From: Acinetobacter tandoii DSM 14970 = CIP 107469
GTDB lineage: Bacteria > Pseudomonadota > Gammaproteobacteria > Pseudomonadales > Moraxellaceae
Assembly: GCF_000400735.1 (NCBI RefSeq)
Contig: NZ_KE007359.1
Span: 127,885 to 191,884, forward strand
Direction of reading: 5' to 3'
DNA length: 64,000 nucleotides
Part shown: piece by piece, positions 18,213 through 27,484 of the stretch
Position numbering within the stretch: position 1 is the stretch's first letter
Layout of the letters: every line of letters starts with the position of its first letter
Translations under genes and position numbers: made by a program
Notes under the pieces: generated by a model
The model's database searches: none
What the model saw: only the letters and a program-made list of their open reading frames with translations
What the model was told of the DNA's origin: nothing

Positions 18213-19754
18213 TTATGGACGTAAATCGCGCGGACGAAAACCCATTACAATTAATCCGATCAGGTAAGCTATAACGCCCACTACACATAGGCCAATCACT
18301 TCTGCAACACGCATCCATTGTGACATAGTGCCATCATACCAAGTTAAACCATATGCCAAGGCAGCAATCATGACAATGTTGGCCACAGCATATTGTAAAA
18401 ACAGCTTTTTCCAATGTGGGCCAAAACGGAAAATATGGCGTTTATGCAAGTAGAAGTACAACATCCCCGCATTGACTAAGGCTGAGCCAGATGAGGCCAT
18501 TGCCAACGCCATGTGTTCAGCATGCCAATCAATCAATTTAAAGAAACCAATAAATACCACGTTTAAAATGGCATTTGCTGCTACCGCCATTAAACCCACG
18601 CGTACTGGGGTTTTGGTATCTTGCTGAGCATAAAAACCGGGTGCAAAAACCTTAATCAGCATAAAAGCAATAACACCTGCACTCATACACTGTAAAGCCA
18701 GCGCTGTCATTTGTGTATCTTCTACAGTGAACTCACCCCGCTGGAACAAGGCTTGAATAATTGGTGTCGAAAGCATAAACAAAGCAATACTGGCAGGAAG
18801 CCCAACCAACACAATAACCTTGGCAGCCCAATCCATCATGCCACGGAATTTATGTTGATCTTGCTCCGCATGTCGTGCTGACAACGATGGTAAAATAACC
18901 GTCCCAATCGCCACACCAATCAGCCCCAACGGTAATTCTGTCATACGTTCCGCACTATACAGCCATGACACCGAACCATCCTGCATAAAGGATGCCCAAA
19001 TGGTATTCAGCAATAAATTAATCTGAGTGACTGAAACACCAAACAACGCTGGTAGCATCAACTTCATGATGCGGTCGACACCTTCGTGCTTAAAATCAAC
19101 CTTCGGTGGAATTAATAAATTTTTGCGCCAAAGTTCTGGAATCTGAATCGCAAGCTGTAATACCCCCGCCACGACAACTGACCACCCCAAGGCCATAATC
19201 GGTTCAGCCATATACGGTGTAAGCCACCATGCTCCTGCAATCATTGCCACATTAAGCAGGACTGGCGAAAATGCTGGCGAAGCGAATGAACCATAACTGT
19301 TCAAAATGCTACTGGCAAAGGCGGTCAGAGACATGAACATTAAATATGGAATCGTCAGGCGGAACATGCTGACCGCAAGATCAAACTTCTCTGGATCGGC
19401 ATGGAAACCAGGTGCATAGATATACAAAATTGCTGGTGCAGCCACCATCGCAATAAAGGTCAGCAAGGTCATGATCGTCAGCAAGCCGCCAAACACACGG
19501 CTAATCAGAATCTGGACTTCAGCATGTGCCTTACTGGTTTTATATTCAGTTAGTACAGGAATAAAGGCTTGTGAAAATGCCCCTTCTGCAAATAAGCGCC
19601 GAAAGAAATTGGGGATACGGAACGCAACCACAAATGTATCGAAATCCTTCCCTGCACCAAAGACATTGAGCAAGACGATATCGCGGACCAATCCGAGTAC
19701 GCGAGACAACATGGTCATTGCACTGACAATAAAGGTCGACCGCCAAAGCGCCAT
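18213..19754 (-). CDS. murJ: Lipid II flippase MurJ (MviN)
   Basis: About 513 residues with fourteen hydrophobic segments. The N-terminus ALWRSTFIVSAMTMLSRVLG and the following LVRDIVLLNVFGAG and FRIPNFFRRLFAEGAFSQAF are diagnostic of MurJ, which moves lipid II across the inner membrane for peptidoglycan synthesis. I start at the ATG at 19754, with GGTGG just upstream. The GTG three codons earlier would put the ribosome site inside the gene. This essential gene is the usual neighbour of fkpA at Acinetobacter capsule loci. The arginines in the first loops, essential in E. coli MurJ, are present. Confidence 0.95.
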   Translation of the reverse strand: MALWRSTFIVSAMTMLSRVLGLVRDIVLLNVFGAGKDFDTFVVAFRIPNFFRRLFAEGAFSQAFIPVLTEYKTSKAHAEVQILISRVFGGLLTIMTLLTFIAMVAAPAILYIYAPGFHADPEKFDLAVSMFRLTIPYLMFMSLTAFASSILNSYGSFASPAFSPVLLNVAMIAGAWWLTPYMAEPIMALGWSVVVAGVLQLAIQIPELWRKNLLIPPKVDFKHEGVDRIMKLMLPALFGVSVTQINLLLNTIWASFMQDGSVSWLYSAERMTELPLGLIGVAIGTVILPSLSARHAEQDQHKFRGMMDWAAKVIVLVGLPASIALFMLSTPIIQALFQRGEFTVEDTQMTALALQCMSAGVIAFMLIKVFAPGFYAQQDTKTPVRVGLMAVAANAILNVVFIGFFKLIDWHAEHMALAMASSGSALVNAGMLYFYLHKRHIFRFGPHWKKLFLQYAVANIVMIAALAYGLTWYDGTMSQWMRVAEVIGLCVVGVIAYLIGLIVMGFRPRDLRP

Positions 19755-19847
19755 CGTATCCACCCAATAAAAAAATTAGTCGCTATTGTAATGAAACTTG
19801 TGAAAAAAATTCGTTGTTAAATGATTAAACTCAACGGAAATGTCTTT

Positions 19848-20423
19848 TTATTTTGCATTCTTAATCTGATGTACCAAGCTTCTGAACTTCACCCAATCAA
19901 AGTAAGGACCTGGGTCCGTTTTACGCCCTGGTGCAATATCAGAGTGACCAGCCACATGCTGTTTTATCGTTGGATAAGCCTGTTGCAGACTCACCACGAC
20001 TTGCGCCAAAACCTGATATTGCAGACTTTCAAAAGCACAGTCATCACTGCCTTCAAGTTCAATTCCGATAGAATAATCGTTACATTCCTGTTGCCCCAAA
20101 TAGGATGAACGTCCAGCATGCCAAGCGCGTTGTGCTAAATTCACAAATTGCAGCACCTCGCCTGTACGCAGAATCAGCAGATGTGCTGAGACCTTCAGCT
20201 CTTGAATGGTTTCAAAATAAGGGTGTAGTGTTGCATCCAACTGGTTCTGGAAAAATTGCTGGATATACCCCCCTCCAAATTGCGATGGTGGTAGGCTAAT
20301 GTTGTGAATCACCACCAATTCAATTTTGGCCTCTGCTGGTCGCTGATTAAAATTCGGCGATGGAATTTGCTTCGCACCGATGAGTTGACCATCGACAACC
20401 TGAAAAGAGGGGAGCTGCTGCAT
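19848..20423 (-). CDS. ampD: 1,6-anhydro-N-acetylmuramyl-L-alanine amidase
   Basis: 191 residues of the amidase_2 fold. The zinc-ligand region VVIHNISLPPSQFGG, SAHLLILRTGEVLQFV, the WHAGRS motif and the C-terminal AGHSDIAPGRKTDPGPYFDW segment match AmpD closely. It cleaves the stem peptide from anhydro-muropeptides in the cytoplasm during peptidoglycan recycling. In bacteria with AmpR-controlled beta-lactamase this affects induction. It sits between murJ and nadC, with its own start 148 bases from the divergent nadC ATG. Confidence 0.95.
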   Translation of the reverse strand: MQQLPSFQVVDGQLIGAKQIPSPNFNQRPAEAKIELVVIHNISLPPSQFGGGYIQQFFQNQLDATLHPYFETIQELKVSAHLLILRTGEVLQFVNLAQRAWHAGRSSYLGQQECNDYSIGIELEGSDDCAFESLQYQVLAQVVVSLQQAYPTIKQHVAGHSDIAPGRKTDPGPYFDWVKFRSLVHQIKNAK

Positions 20424-20571
20424 AATCCATTCCTAACTATATTGAAGCTTTATTTATAACTCCATCATGCTAAAACTTTCATCATAAAATCTCAAATCTA
20501 CGGCATAAACTATAAAGAACAATGTTAAGATAACGCGCAATTTTCATGGGTTAAAAAGACACGGAAAGACT

Positions 20572-21417
20572 ATGAGCATTTCTCCAACGCTGCTTGAACA
20601 ATCAATTCAAATCAATATTCAACAAGCACTCCAAGAAGACATTGGTGATGGGGATATTACGGCCTTATTAACCCCTGAAGATGAGCAAGCGACTGCGACC
20701 ATCATTAGTCGTGAAGACATGATTCTCGCTGGTCAACCATGGGTAAATGCATTGATTCAGGCATTTGATGCTTCAGTTCAGGTGACTTGGTTAAAACAAG
20801 ACGGCGATAAAGTTGCAGCCAATGAAGCGTTTTTAAAACTCGCAGGTTCTGCACGCAGCTTACTTACGGTTGAGCGTCCTGCGCTGAACTTTGTTCAAAC
20901 TTTATCGGCTGTCGCGACCAAAACTGCTGAATATGTCAAACAGCTTGATGGTTTAAACACCAAATTGCTCGATACTCGCAAAACCTTACCTGGTTTACGT
21001 ATTGCGCAGAAATATGCCGTTGCAGTAGGCGGTGGGCAAAATCATCGCTTAGGCTTATTTGATGCATTCTTAATTAAAGAAAATCATATTATGGCAGCAG
21101 GTGGTATTGCCGAAGCAATTGCCAAAGCCCATCAGATTGCACCAGGCAAACCTGTTGAAGTTGAAGTTGAAACTTGGGATGAACTCAATCAAGCGCTTGA
21201 AGCCAAGGCGGACATTGTGATGCTGGATAATTTTAGTCAGCAACAAATGATTGATGCTGTTCAACATGTCGCAGGCCGTTGCAAATTAGAAGCCTCGGGT
21301 AACATCACCATTGATAATTTACGCCAAGTTGCCACGACTGGCGTTGACTATATTTCAATGGGTGTATTGACCAAAGATGTCAAAGCAATTGATTTATCGA
21401 TGCGATTTAATGGCTAA
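20572..21417 (+). CDS. nadC: Nicotinate-nucleotide pyrophosphorylase (carboxylating)
   Basis: 281 residues. It converts quinolinate and phosphoribosyl pyrophosphate to nicotinate mononucleotide in de novo NAD synthesis. Characteristic segments are EDIGDGDITALLTP, ERPALNFVQTLSAVATKT, DTRKTLPGLRIAQKYAVAVGGGQNHRLGLFDAFLIKENH, VEVEVETWDEL and the C-terminal LEASGNITIDNL and GVDYISMGVLTK. The ATG has GGA seven bases upstream. Length and motifs are ordinary for the family. Confidence 0.96.
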   Translation: MSISPTLLEQSIQINIQQALQEDIGDGDITALLTPEDEQATATIISREDMILAGQPWVNALIQAFDASVQVTWLKQDGDKVAANEAFLKLAGSARSLLTVERPALNFVQTLSAVATKTAEYVKQLDGLNTKLLDTRKTLPGLRIAQKYAVAVGGGQNHRLGLFDAFLIKENHIMAAGGIAEAIAKAHQIAPGKPVEVEVETWDELNQALEAKADIVMLDNFSQQQMIDAVQHVAGRCKLEASGNITIDNLRQVATTGVDYISMGVLTKDVKAIDLSMRFNG

Positions 21418-21431
21418 TGATTGATCCGATT

Positions 21432-21461
21432 TTGGTGATCACTGTTCAGGCTGATCACCAA
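21432..21461 (+). terminator. Hairpin after nadC
   Basis: TTGGTGATCA (21432-21441) pairs perfectly with TGATCACCAA (21452-21461), with a 10-base loop and a short T-run after it. It begins 15 bases past the nadC stop codon. Confidence 0.65.
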
Positions 21462-21483
21462 TTTTGAATCTATATAAAGTGCA

Positions 21484-21511
21484 TTGAAAATAATCTTGAA
21501 AGTTCTATAAT
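21484..21511 (+). promoter_or_regulatory. Sigma-70 promoter for the LtaS/OpgB-like gene
   Basis: TTGAAA at 21484-21489 and a consensus TATAAT at 21506-21511 are separated by 16 bases. Transcription would start near 21518, leaving a leader of about 28 bases before the ATG at 21546. One of the best promoter matches in the window. Confidence 0.6.
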
Positions 21512-21545
21512 TCCGAACTGCCTTTCTCCTCCCTCAACATATGTT

Positions 21546-23315
21546 ATGAATATCTGGAAACAGCAACTTTTATTTTTGCTGATTGCCCTCGTGTCTGTGG
21601 CTTTTTTCTGCCTTTATCCAGCCCTTCCTCGTATCCTGAATAATCCTGAGCAATATTTTCAGCTGAATGGCGCAAAAATCGTCATCTCGGTGCTGATTAA
21701 TTATGCCCTGATTTCCTTTATTTACTTGTTGTTCAGAAAAACCTTTATTACCATTTTTTTTAGTCAGTTTATTTTTTTATTGATTAAAGAAACCTTTGTT
21801 GTTGCACCTTGGTTACTTAAATTTTCAGTACTCTCAGGGGTTGCTGTATGTATCACCCTCATAGTCTTTCTCTACCGTAAAGAACAACTTGAGAAAAAGC
21901 GGTTGTTTTTATCAAATGCATTATTATCCCTTTGTAGTTTGGGCGTTTTAATTAGCGCAAATTTCAGCAATAACTTTAGCCAGTTATGTCAACAAAACCA
22001 ACTCGGCTGGCTATGTGAATACCGACAAGCCTTTCCTAATACCAAAGGTGATTGGATTGGTGATCATCTCACCATTCAAAAAATTGGTTTTATTCCCTTC
22101 TTTTTTTCAAAGTCGATGGATAGCCTAAATACTCGATTGTTTAATACCGAAAATATTCCCGAAGCGACCATCAAAGCCCTATATACACCTTATAGCACGA
22201 CCATGCCTGTGCTTAAGCCTGAGCAACAGCCCAATATTGTGATGATCATGAGCGAGGCACATTGGGATGCACGTCAATTGGGTAAAAATATTCCCCAAAA
22301 CATCACCCCAACACTCGATCGCTATCAAACTTCGAGTTTACTTTCACCAAGTTTTGGTGGCGGTACTGCCAATGTGGAGTTTGAAGTCCTGACCAGTTTG
22401 AATATCTACTTAAATCATAATGAATTGATGTATGTGTCCAAACTGAAACGCCCCACCTATTCTCTAGCCACTTATTTGAATAGTTTGGGTTACGACACCA
22501 CGGCCATGCACAATAGTGGTAAGTTTTTTTACAACCGCAACTCGGTTTATCAAAACTTAGGTTTCAATCGCTTTACTTCGCTGGAAAATATGACCAGTGC
22601 ACAAGATCGTGCCAAATATATCAATCAGGCGGGTTGGGCAAACGATGATTTACTCTATCAATCTATTCGCAACCAACTGAAACACACTGAACAACCGCAG
22701 TTTATCTATGCCATTACCGTCGAAAATCACTTTAACTACAATGATGATCGCTATGGTATGGATCATTTCAACATTAATCAGCCAGAATTGAGTGAAAGTT
22801 CCAAACGTCAACTGAATACCTATCTGACTGGCTTACAACGTGCGGATCAACATGTTGAAAAGTTGCTGCAAGATTTAAAACAGCAGAAACGCCCAACCAT
22901 TGTGATTTTCTTTGGTGATCATTTGCCGAATTTAGGTCAGGTTTATGATGACTTCCATTTCTTCGCTTCCGCGCAAGAAAAAGCAGAAAAGAAAGATGTG
23001 AAGTTTTTCAGTACACCTCTCGCTGTCTGGAGTAACTACCCAATTGATCGCAGTCTTTTCCAGCAAAAAAATATTGCAGCACATTTTCTTGCTCCTAAGG
23101 TGCTGACAGCAGCTCAATTGCCTCTGCCCCCTTATTACCAATTTATTCAGGCTGTAAATGCCTGTTATAGTGCCATTCATCAAACTGGGGTAGAGCTAAA
23201 ACCTGAATGTAAATATCCGCATCCACAGTTGTTAAATCAATACAAAGATTTAAATATGGATGTGTTGAATGGGAAGAATCATAGCTATCAACTGCTGACT
23301 CAAAAGGCACCGTAA
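21546..23315 (+). CDS. LtaS/OpgB-like sulfatase-fold membrane phosphotransferase
   Basis: 589 residues. Five hydrophobic segments in the first 160 residues are followed by a large periplasmic alkaline-phosphatase/sulfatase domain. Visible catalytic features are IVMIMSEAHWD (metal ligand Glu), the nucleophile Thr274 in GGGTANVEFEVLTSL, and the C-terminal FFGDHLP motif with Asp458-His459. Lipoteichoic acid synthases and the phosphoglycerol transferase OpgB share this plan. A Gram-negative has no lipoteichoic acid, so transfer of phosphoglycerol or a similar group to a periplasmic glycan is more likely. The substrate is unknown. It is monocistronic with its own promoter. Confidence 0.82.
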   Translation: MNIWKQQLLFLLIALVSVAFFCLYPALPRILNNPEQYFQLNGAKIVISVLINYALISFIYLLFRKTFITIFFSQFIFLLIKETFVVAPWLLKFSVLSGVAVCITLIVFLYRKEQLEKKRLFLSNALLSLCSLGVLISANFSNNFSQLCQQNQLGWLCEYRQAFPNTKGDWIGDHLTIQKIGFIPFFFSKSMDSLNTRLFNTENIPEATIKALYTPYSTTMPVLKPEQQPNIVMIMSEAHWDARQLGKNIPQNITPTLDRYQTSSLLSPSFGGGTANVEFEVLTSLNIYLNHNELMYVSKLKRPTYSLATYLNSLGYDTTAMHNSGKFFYNRNSVYQNLGFNRFTSLENMTSAQDRAKYINQAGWANDDLLYQSIRNQLKHTEQPQFIYAITVENHFNYNDDRYGMDHFNINQPELSESSKRQLNTYLTGLQRADQHVEKLLQDLKQQKRPTIVIFFGDHLPNLGQVYDDFHFFASAQEKAEKKDVKFFSTPLAVWSNYPIDRSLFQQKNIAAHFLAPKVLTAAQLPLPPYYQFIQAVNACYSAIHQTGVELKPECKYPHPQLLNQYKDLNMDVLNGKNHSYQLLTQKAP

Positions 23316-23319
23316 GTTT

Positions 23320-23481
23320 TTATGATGCTGTTGAATCTTTTGACGTTTGCTGATCTTGTTGTGAGGGATGAATCGTTTGATCCCAAGCAGAAGCCGTTTG
23401 TTTTAATTCAGTCGGGCGTGGATCACACGCCATGAGTGCAAAGGTCACCACTGCACAAAACAGGATAAAAAATTGAGCCAT
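23320..23481 (-). CDS. Small lipoprotein of unknown function
   Basis: 53 residues from the ATG at 23481, which has GGAG nine bases upstream. The frame extends to an ATG at 23511, but that start would spoil the signal peptide. The N-terminus AQFFILFCAVVTFALMAC is a lipoprotein signal with lipobox LMAC. The mature part is a short polar tail rich in Gln, Ser, Asp and Thr. It converges on the LtaS-like gene, with stop codons four bases apart. No function is recognised. The signal sequence and ribosome site argue that it is real. Confidence 0.6.
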   Translation of the reverse strand: MAQFFILFCAVVTFALMACDPRPTELKQTASAWDQTIHPSQQDQQTSKDSTAS

Positions 23482-23585
23482 AAATCCATGCTCCAATAAA
23501 ATGAATGGCATGGAGTTTACATCGCGATCATGGGTATAAAATTAAGTGCATGTTATGGATTGAGCTTGATTTGATTAGGTTTTGT

Positions 23586-23619
23586 AATAAAAAAGCACCC
23601 ATCTAGGTGCTTTTTTATT
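23586..23619 (-). terminator. Bidirectional terminator beside rph
   Basis: AATAAAAAAGCACC (23586-23599) pairs perfectly with GGTGCTTTTTTATT (23606-23619), with a 6-base loop. T-runs are present on both strands. It ends the leftward rph transcript, whose stop is at 23638. Confidence 0.85.
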
Positions 23620-23637
23620 TTCCAAAGATCAGACGTA

Positions 23638-24354
23638 TTACCAACCCAAAGCTTCTTGCTGCTTCTGGATCAAGGCTTGAATACCTTGTTCAGCCATTTC
23701 TAACATCGCATTGGTTTGAGCACGGGTAAATGGTTTATCTTCCGCAGTACCTTGAATTTCAATAAACTCACCTGCTTGCGTCATGACAACATTCAAGTCG
23801 GTCTGACAATTTGAATCTTCTTCATAACATAAGTCCAATAAGACCTCATCCTTGAAGATACCAACAGAAATAGCTGCGACCAAACCTTTTAATGGATCAT
23901 GCTTAATTTTCTTTTGTTCAAGCAAAACATTCATGGCATCCACTAATGCAACTGCTGCACCTGTAATTGCAGCAGTACGTGTGCCACCATCAGCTTGAAT
24001 CACATCACAGTCGATAGTAATGGTGTTTTCACCCAGTTTTTTCAGGTCCACCATGGCACGTAAACTACGGCCAATCAAACGCTGGATTTCTTGAGTACGT
24101 CCAGATTGTTTACCACGCGCCGCTTCACGGTCACTACGGGTATGCGTTGAACGTGGCAACATTCCGTATTCTGCGGTTACCCAGCCTTGTCCTTTGCCTT
24201 TCAGGAAACGGGGTACAGAATTATCAATACTGGCGGTACATAGCACTTTGGTATGGCCAAATTCAACCAGCACAGAACCTTCAGCATAACGTGTGTAATT
24301 GCGGGTAATTTTTACATCACGTAATTGATCTAGAGTACGTTGGTCGATACGCAT
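23638..24354 (-). CDS. rph: Ribonuclease PH
   Basis: 238 residues, a phosphorolytic 3'-exoribonuclease that trims tRNA precursors. It matches the family along its whole length: [81 protein letters not shown] and the phosphate-site region. It is complete, unlike the frameshifted rph of common E. coli K-12 strains. It is single-gene, divergent from the TetR gene at 24548. Confidence 0.97.
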   Translation of the reverse strand: MRIDQRTLDQLRDVKITRNYTRYAEGSVLVEFGHTKVLCTASIDNSVPRFLKGKGQGWVTAEYGMLPRSTHTRSDREAARGKQSGRTQEIQRLIGRSLRAMVDLKKLGENTITIDCDVIQADGGTRTAAITGAAVALVDAMNVLLEQKKIKHDPLKGLVAAISVGIFKDEVLLDLCYEEDSNCQTDLNVVMTQAGEFIEIQGTAEDKPFTRAQTNAMLEMAEQGIQALIQKQQEALGW

Positions 24355-24392
24355 AATTCGCCTTTAATATTGCCAGAAATTCGTTGCGCACA

Positions 24393-24401
24393 AGTATAGC
24401 A
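24393..24401 (-). promoter_or_regulatory. Candidate extended -10 promoter for rph
   Basis: On the minus strand TGC-TATACT (complement of 24393-24401) is an extended -10 box about 40 bases before the rph ATG. No good -35 is present at normal spacing, as expected for extended -10 promoters. Confidence 0.4.
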
Positions 24402-24547
24402 GATGCAATCTCGTCAAATGGTATATCCACAACCCTGTCATGAAAAAACTCAAGGCAATAACATGACACCGCTTTTAGCACCAAATTACTGCTGTTTTTC
24501 TGGTCAAAAAATTTGTTAAACTCCAGCAAAGCCATTCGAGAGTCCTT

Positions 24548-25174
24548 ATGTCTATACGAGATGAACGTAAACAACAAAGCCGCCAAGCGCTGTTGGATGC
24601 CGTCTTAAGTTTAAGTTCATCGGGAATGTCTTTTAGTAGTATGAGCCTACGCGAAATTACTCGCCTTGTCGGTTTAGTGCCAACCGCGTTTTACCGCCAT
24701 TTCTTAGATAAAAATCAGCTTGGTTTAGAATTAATTGACCAGATCGCCCTACAACATAAACGAGTCTTGCATGAACTCAAATTAGCCTCCTTACTACAAC
24801 AACCTAGGAATATCGAGCCCCGTTTGGATCAATTCTTTACCGCGGTACAACAGCATCCCGAATGGTGGATTTTTATTAGTGCTGAACGTTGGGGAGGCAA
24901 TGCTTTATTGCGTTATGCCATTGCCCGAGAAATTGAATATCTCATTGAAGATTTAACTGATGAGTTGAGTGAAGTCGAACCAACTTATGCCTTGAATGAC
25001 CTTCAGGTATTGTCCAACTTACTGATTAATTCATCTTTTAACTGGGCCATGTCTTGGATTAATTTCATGGTCGCAACAGACAATCTGCAGCAGCTACAAC
25101 AACGCCAGCATTTTAAAGCTCAAACCATTGAACAAATTGAACTGCTCTTTCGAGGAATCATTCATAAGAAATAA
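24548..25174 (+). CDS. TetR-family regulator, FabR-like
   Basis: 208 residues. An N-terminal helix-turn-helix of about 50 residues (SLREITRLVGLVPTAFYRHFLDKNQLGLELID) closely resembles FabR/DesT regulators of unsaturated fatty-acid synthesis. The C-terminal part has no hallmark ligand motif. It probably represses or tunes membrane-lipid genes elsewhere; no lipid gene is adjacent. It is divergent from rph and convergent with dsbA. The FabR link rests on the DNA-binding domain only. Confidence 0.8.
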   Translation: MSIRDERKQQSRQALLDAVLSLSSSGMSFSSMSLREITRLVGLVPTAFYRHFLDKNQLGLELIDQIALQHKRVLHELKLASLLQQPRNIEPRLDQFFTAVQQHPEWWIFISAERWGGNALLRYAIAREIEYLIEDLTDELSEVEPTYALNDLQVLSNLLINSSFNWAMSWINFMVATDNLQQLQQRQHFKAQTIEQIELLFRGIIHKK

Positions 25175-25211
25175 AAGCTTTTGCCTATCCTTAACCTCGA
25201 AAATCTCTCAT

Positions 25212-25239
25212 AAAAAACCTGCATCGTTGCAGGTTTTTT
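25212..25239 (+). terminator. Bidirectional terminator between the TetR gene and dsbA
   Basis: AAAAAACCTGCA (25212-25223) and TGCAGGTTTTTT (25228-25239) form a perfect 12-bp stem with a TCGT loop and T-runs on both strands. It lies between two convergent genes. Confidence 0.88.
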
Positions 25240-25253
25240 TAACACTTCACAAA

Positions 25254-25871
25254 TTATTTGGCTTTACGCTCTTTCTCAACCAAGTAGCTCACGACTTGGG
25301 TCACTTTGGCATCTTCACCTTGTACCACATATTTACCATTCACCACGACCGCAGGTACACCTGTTAACTGATACTGTTTTGCCAGTTGATTGGCTTGTGC
25401 GACTTTAGAGGTAATCATGAATGAGTTAAACATGCTGTTAAATTTAGCTTCAGGTACACCATATTTGGTAAAGAATTTCGCCTGAGATTGCTGATCAAAA
25501 ATTTGCTGACCATTCACATGGATCGCATGAAACAAAGGTAAATGGGTCTTCTGACGCACACCTAAGGCTTCAGAAACATAGTAACCACGTGCACCTTGTT
25601 CCCACACTGGGTTCATTGCAGCTGGAGTACGCACAAAACGCACATCTTTTGGAATATTTTTTAGCCAAGTCTGCATATGCGGTTCTAACTTAAAGCAATG
25701 TGGGCAACCATACCAAAAGAATTCACGCACTTCGATTTTTCCTGGCACTTCAACTTTGCCTGGGTTGGCGACTACGGTGTAGTCCTTACCTGCAACAAAA
25801 TTCGCTGCCATAACACTACCAGAAAATGCAAATACGGCCGTTGCAAGGCTACCCAAAAGGAATTTTTTCAT
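25254..25871 (-). CDS. dsbA: Thiol:disulfide interchange protein DsbA
   Basis: 205 residues with a signal peptide (FLLGSLATAVFAFSGSVMA, cleaved before ANF). A thioredoxin-like domain with an inserted helical domain follows. The redox site FFWYGCPHCFKLEPH has Cys56 and Cys59 with the CPHC dipeptide typical of oxidising DsbA. The cis-Pro region is LTGVPAVVVNGKYVV. It introduces disulfides into periplasmic proteins. Monocistronic. Confidence 0.95.
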   Translation of the reverse strand: MKKFLLGSLATAVFAFSGSVMAANFVAGKDYTVVANPGKVEVPGKIEVREFFWYGCPHCFKLEPHMQTWLKNIPKDVRFVRTPAAMNPVWEQGARGYYVSEALGVRQKTHLPLFHAIHVNGQQIFDQQSQAKFFTKYGVPEAKFNSMFNSFMITSKVAQANQLAKQYQLTGVPAVVVNGKYVVQGEDAKVTQVVSYLVEKERKAK

Positions 25872-26048
25872 TGCGTTTGTTGTCCTCTAAATCATTATGA
25901 TGAGCTTATGCGAAAACTATAAAACAATTTAGTCGATTTCGTTTTCCTTCTGTGAACTTTTTTACTGCTTTTATCGCTTTTTTTAGAATTAACGCTACAC
26001 TAGCCATATTGATCTTTATACCAAAACAACTTGATTGAGGTGGCGCAA

Positions 26049-26765
26049 ATGTCGCAATTAAATGTTGATCCGCAAGAAATTGCCAAATTTGAAGCCTTCG
26101 CTGCTATATGGTGGGATCAGCATTCTGAATTCCGACCACTCCATCAAATTAACCCGCTACGCCTCAATTGGATTGATGAGCATGCCAATGGTCTTGCGGG
26201 GAAAAAAGTGCTTGATGTTGGCTGTGGTGGCGGCATCTTGGCAGAAAGCATGGCACGCCGTGGTGCAAATGTGCTGGGCATTGATATGGGTGTAGCACCA
26301 CTCAATGTCGCACGAATTCATGCAGAACAAGAAGGCGTACAAAATATCGAATATCGCCAAATTCCAGTTGAAGAATTAGCCAAAGAACAAGCAGGTCAAT
26401 ACGACGTGGTGACCTGTATGGAAATGCTGGAACACGTGCCAGACCCTGCTTCCATTATTCAAGCCTGCCAAACCCTAGTAAAGCCTGGGGGGCATGTCTT
26501 TTTCTCGACCATTAACCGTAATCCTAAGGCCTATTTATTCGCGATTATTGGTGCAGAATATATTTTAAGAATGTTGGCCAAAGGCACACATGATTATCAT
26601 AAATTTATTAAGCCATCGGAATTGGCGCATGATATTCGTCAAGCAGGACTTAACCTGAAAGACATGACAGGATTACATTATAATCCGCTGACGAAACGCT
26701 ACTGGTTGGCGCCGAATGTCGATGTGAACTACATGGTCTACACTGTAAAAGCAGGTGCAGAATGA
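26049..26765 (+). CDS. ubiG: Ubiquinone O-methyltransferase
   Basis: About 238 residues from the ATG at 26049, with GAGG eight bases upstream. An in-frame TTG at 26031 is less likely. SAM motif I is [20 protein letters not shown], and later motifs are [19 protein letters not shown] and [12 protein letters not shown]. It performs both O-methylation steps of ubiquinone synthesis at the inner membrane. The N-terminus ([23 protein letters not shown]) is the UbiG signature. Its stop codon overlaps the next start (ATGA). Confidence 0.95.
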   Translation: MSQLNVDPQEIAKFEAFAAIWWDQHSEFRPLHQINPLRLNWIDEHANGLAGKKVLDVGCGGGILAESMARRGANVLGIDMGVAPLNVARIHAEQEGVQNIEYRQIPVEELAKEQAGQYDVVTCMEMLEHVPDPASIIQACQTLVKPGGHVFFSTINRNPKAYLFAIIGAEYILRMLAKGTHDYHKFIKPSELAHDIRQAGLNLKDMTGLHYNPLTKRYWLAPNVDVNYMVYTVKAGAE

Positions 26766-27451
26766 AAGCCGTTCTGTTCGATTTAGATGGTACCTTAATT
26801 GATACCGCTGCGGACTTTATTCGCATTATTCAAGACATGTGCCGTGAAGAAGGTCGTGCAATAGTTGATGCCGAACTGATTCGTACTCAAGTGTCTGAAG
26901 GTGCTCGGGCGATGGTCAAACTGGTCTATCCAGAACTTGAAGTCGATGACCCTATTTTTCTGGCACACCGTCAACGCTTTCTAGACTTGTACGGCGCTGA
27001 GATTGCAGTAGACACCGACCTGTTCGCAGGCATGTATCCCTTATTGGAACAATTGGAACAGCAGAATATTCCTTGGGGGATTGTCACCAACAAGCCTCGC
27101 GGACTCAGCGAGTCTTTACTGACTGCGCTGAATCTGACCGAACGTTGTGCAGTATTGGTTTGTCCTGAAGATGTCAGTAAAACTAAGCCTGATCCTGAAC
27201 CGATGTATCTCGCAGCACAACAATTGCAACTGCCTGCAGAACAATGTATTTATGTCGGTGATCATCCGCGTGATATCGATGCAGGTCGCAACGCTCAGAT
27301 GTATACCATCTTGGCGGCGTATGGTTATTTACCATTGGCGCACAAAGATGACCTCGCGGCATGGCAGGCGAATTGTATTGTGAATACTGTGACCGAATTA
27401 CAACACGTGATTCAACAAAAACTCACGCTCAACAGTGCTATAAATACATAA
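26762..27451 (+). CDS. mupP: HAD phosphatase, probable N-acetylmuramic acid 6-phosphate phosphatase MupP
   Basis: 229 residues of the HAD superfamily with nucleophile motif [11 protein letters not shown], motif II VTNKP, motif [11 protein letters not shown] and motif [13 protein letters not shown]. Sequence alone would be read as phosphoglycolate phosphatase (Gph). The arrangement ubiG-this gene-yciK is that of Pseudomonas mupP, whose product dephosphorylates MurNAc-6-P in the cell-wall recycling pathway that bypasses MurA. The MupP call rests on that synteny. It overlaps ubiG by 4 bases. Confidence 0.8.
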   Translation: MKAVLFDLDGTLIDTAADFIRIIQDMCREEGRAIVDAELIRTQVSEGARAMVKLVYPELEVDDPIFLAHRQRFLDLYGAEIAVDTDLFAGMYPLLEQLEQQNIPWGIVTNKPRGLSESLLTALNLTERCAVLVCPEDVSKTKPDPEPMYLAAQQLQLPAEQCIYVGDHPRDIDAGRNAQMYTILAAYGYLPLAHKDDLAAWQANCIVNTVTELQHVIQQKLTLNSAINT

Positions 27452-27484
27452 ACTTGATGAAGTAAAAATAAGAAGGAGGTGACC

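Noticed and set aside
21546..23315. True lipoteichoic acid synthase
   Set aside because: The family match is structural; the rest of the window is clearly Gram-negative, so only the fold is claimed.
24317..24586. Minus-strand frame of 89 codons
   Set aside because: It overlaps the starts of both rph and the divergent TetR gene, has no ribosome site and no recognisable protein features.
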